Shown here: positions 5,183-6,857 of the stretch, in pieces
How the letters are laid out: every line of letters starts with the position of its first letter
How positions within the stretch are numbered: position 1 is the stretch's first letter
From: Prolixibacteraceae bacterium
Lineage (GTDB): Bacteria; Bacteroidota; Bacteroidia; Bacteroidales; Prolixibacteraceae
DNA: 6,857 nucleotides
Direction of reading: 5' to 3'
Assembly: GCA_027451165.1 (NCBI GenBank)
Contig: DAIDJX010000046.1
Coordinates: 1-6,857 of the forward strand
Program-made: the position numbers and the translations under genes
The notes under the pieces: model-generated
Databases searched by the model: none
Told to the model about the DNA's origin: nothing
The model's input: the letters and a program-made list of their open reading frames with translations, nothing else

Positions 5183-6857
5183 TTATTGTTTTAGATGTTT
5201 ATCCAGGAAGGTGATCATCCCCCGGTAAAAGTCGAAGCGGTTTTCCTGATTGTGGAAGCCGTGGCCTTCGTTGTCTTTCACCATATATTCCACGTCGATG
5301 CCCCGGGCTTTCAGGGCAGCCACCATCTGATCTGATTCATCTTTGTTCACGCGTGGATCATTGGCGCCCTGGGCAACAAACAACGGCGCCTTGATTTTAT
5401 CGGCCAGCAACACGGGTGACACTTCAGCCAGCATCAGGCTGTCGGTGACCGGATTGCCCACCATTTCATAAAACATATCCAGCAGCGGTTTCCAGTAAGG
5501 AGGAACGGTTTTCATGAACGTGAACATGTTGGCAACCCCGACATAGTCTACTCCTGCGGCATATAAATCAGGAGTGAGGGTCAGCCCGGCCAGGGTGGCA
5601 TATCCGCCGTAACTTCCGCCGTAAATGGCTACCCGTTTAGGATCAGCAATCCCCTGGTCTATCAGCCATTTTACCCCGTCGCTGATGTCGTCCTGCATGG
5701 TACGACCCCATTGTTTGAAGGAAGCTTCCCAGAATTTCCTCCCGTAACCAGTGGATCCCCTGAAATTCATTTGTAATACCGCATAGCCATTGTTGGCCAG
5801 GAACTGCACCTCCGGATTGAATCCCCATTCATCACGGGCCCAGGGACCACCATGAGGATTAATCACCACCGGGAGGTTCTTAGGCTTCGCCCCTTTGGGC
5901 AGGGTCAGATAGCCGTGGATGGTCAGTCCATCGCGGGAGGTATAGGAAATGGGTTTCATATCGTTCAGATCTTTCTCGTTCAGCCAGGGTGCAAGGTCGG
6001 CCAGCTTGGTCAGTTCTTTCGTGTTTTTATCATAGAAATAATACGCTCCCCTGCTCTTGTCACTGTAAGTACGGATCATGTATTTGTCTTCCGCTTTGTT
6101 CATGCTTGCTCCGTAAATCTCATAACCCGGAAGCTTTTGTTCCAGTTCTTTTTTCATGGCTTCAGCTTCTGTATCAAAAAAATGTTCCTGAGTTTTGTCC
6201 GTGGTCCATGAAACGTAAATCAGTTTTTTGTTTTTCCTGGAATAAGTTACTCCATCAATGTCCACCTCCTGGGTCTCAAACAGTATCTCCTTTTCTTTCC
6301 CGGCAGCGACATCAAAAACGACCAGCGCTGTTTTATCCCGGCCGAGATTGGACATTGCATACACCATTTTATTGTCAAAAGTGAAAAATGCCGGATTGAC
6401 AGTTTCCTTAAAACTCGTGGTCAACACCGGCCGGAATTGTTCCGCTTCGGTATCCCGGTACAAAATGGTGGTGTTCACCCCGTCGGTAGTGAAAGCCAGC
6501 CGGAGTTTCCCGTCGTGGTCGGTCATCCATCCGGTGATGTTTCCCGGATTTTCCGCCAGTTGAGTCATTTCTCCTGTGATCACATTCAGCCGGTAAGGGT
6601 CAAATACCGTTGGATTGCGCTGGTTGAGCTGAACGATAATTTCGTTTTCAACCTCTTTCAGATCGTCAATGATGCCAGTCCGTACTTTTTCAAAGACAGT
6701 GAGTCCTTTCAGTTCAGATCCGTCAATATTCACCCCATACAGGTGGTAGTTTTCATCCCCACCGGTATCTTTCAGGAACAATATCCGGTTGTCGCCTTTC
6801 CAGAGGTAACCGGCGATATCGCGGGCGGTTTCAGAGGTGATGCGCACGGCGGAATCG
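5183..6857 (-). CDS. S9-family (prolyl oligopeptidase-like) serine peptidase, N-terminus beyond the window
   Basis: The minus strand is open from the window edge to the stop at 5185-5183, giving 557 visible residues. A GTG at 6847 could be taken as a start, but the frame continues open to the edge (DSAV before RITSETARDIAGYLW) and the family normally has about 100 more N-terminal residues, usually with a signal peptide, so the gene is treated as truncated. Numbering from the GTG codon, residues 1 to about 290 are the beta-propeller part, including the conserved DTGGDENYHLY at 27-37. The alpha/beta-hydrolase domain follows with NPHGGPW (330-336), NFRGSTGYG (361-369), the nucleophile S412 in GGSYGGY, D497 in GANDPRV and H529 in NEGHGFH, so the catalytic triad is complete. 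It probably hydrolyses peptides, perhaps as a dipeptidyl or acylaminoacyl peptidase in the periplasm; the exact specificity and location are inference. It is convergent with the aldolase and shows no functional link to it. Confidence 0.93.
   Translation of the reverse strand, partial: DSAVRITSETARDIAGYLWKGDNRILFLKDTGGDENYHLYGVNIDGSELKGLTVFEKVRTGIIDDLKEVENEIIVQLNQRNPTVFDPYRLNVITGEMTQLAENPGNITGWMTDHDGKLRLAFTTDGVNTTILYRDTEAEQFRPVLTTSFKETVNPAFFTFDNKMVYAMSNLGRDKTALVVFDVAAGKEKEILFETQEVDIDGVTYSRKNKKLIYVSWTTDKTQEHFFDTEAEAMKKELEQKLPGYEIYGASMNKAEDKYMIRTYSDKSRGAYYFYDKNTKELTKLADLAPWLNEKDLNDMKPISYTSRDGLTIHGYLTLPKGAKPKNLPVVINPHGGPWARDEWGFNPEVQFLANNGYAVLQMNFRGSTGYGRKFWEASFKQWGRTMQDDISDGVKWLIDQGIADPKRVAIYGGSYGGYATLAGLTLTPDLYAAGVDYVGVANMFTFMKTVPPYWKPLLDMFYEMVGNPVTDSLMLAEVSPVLLADKIKAPLFVAQGANDPRVNKDESDQMVAALKARGIDVEYMVKDNEGHGFHNQENRFDFYRGMITFLDKHLKQ

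Noticed and set aside
6845..6847. GTG as the true start of the S9 peptidase
   Set aside because: The frame stays open to the window edge, and starting at the GTG would leave the protein without the first part of the propeller and any signal peptide; truncation by the window is the simpler reading.

Overview
The window looks like ordinary core-metabolism chromosome from a member of the Bacteroidota, probably an anaerobic or facultative Bacteroidales-like lineage; that placement is an inference. It rests on four things. The succinate dehydrogenase/fumarate reductase is the single-cytochrome (type B, diheme) form in the order C-A-B. There are no Shine-Dalgarno sequences before the starts. A promoter with the Bacteroidota -33/-7 pattern (TTG, 19 nt, TAnnTTTG) lies upstream of sdhC. 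A secreted-type S9 prolyl-oligopeptidase-family peptidase is also present. No mobile element, CRISPR array, tRNA or rRNA was seen.

Layout: (1) 1-422, minus strand, the 5' part of a gene for a cysteine-rich, four-CxxC zinc-ribbon protein of unknown function that runs off the left edge. (2) 423-599, a divergent intergenic region with a well-matched promoter for the sdh operon, a near-consensus FNR/CRP-type palindrome upstream of it, and short repeats around the predicted transcription start. (3) 600-4011, plus strand, the sdhC-sdhA-sdhB operon with gaps of 18 and 7 nt. (4) 4012-4148, an AT-rich gap with a tandem 14-bp repeat and a weaker candidate promoter. (5) 4149-5150, plus strand, a class II (zinc) fructose-1,6-bisphosphate aldolase. 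(6) 5151-5182, a perfect hairpin terminator that exactly fills the gap between two convergent genes. (7) 5183-6857, minus strand, an S9-family serine peptidase missing its N-terminus beyond the right edge.

SdhCAB forms a membrane complex that couples succinate/fumarate interconversion to the menaquinone pool; in an anaerobe it would probably run as fumarate reductase at the end of succinate fermentation. Aldolase supplies the glycolytic flux upstream of that. The peptidase and the zinc-ribbon gene have no evident link to them. I found no convincing evidence for a new multi-gene system. The items most worth checking are the FNR-like site placed near -71.5 of the predicted sdh promoter, the unidentified zinc-ribbon gene, and the loss of a glutamate in SdhC that matters in the Wolinella enzyme.
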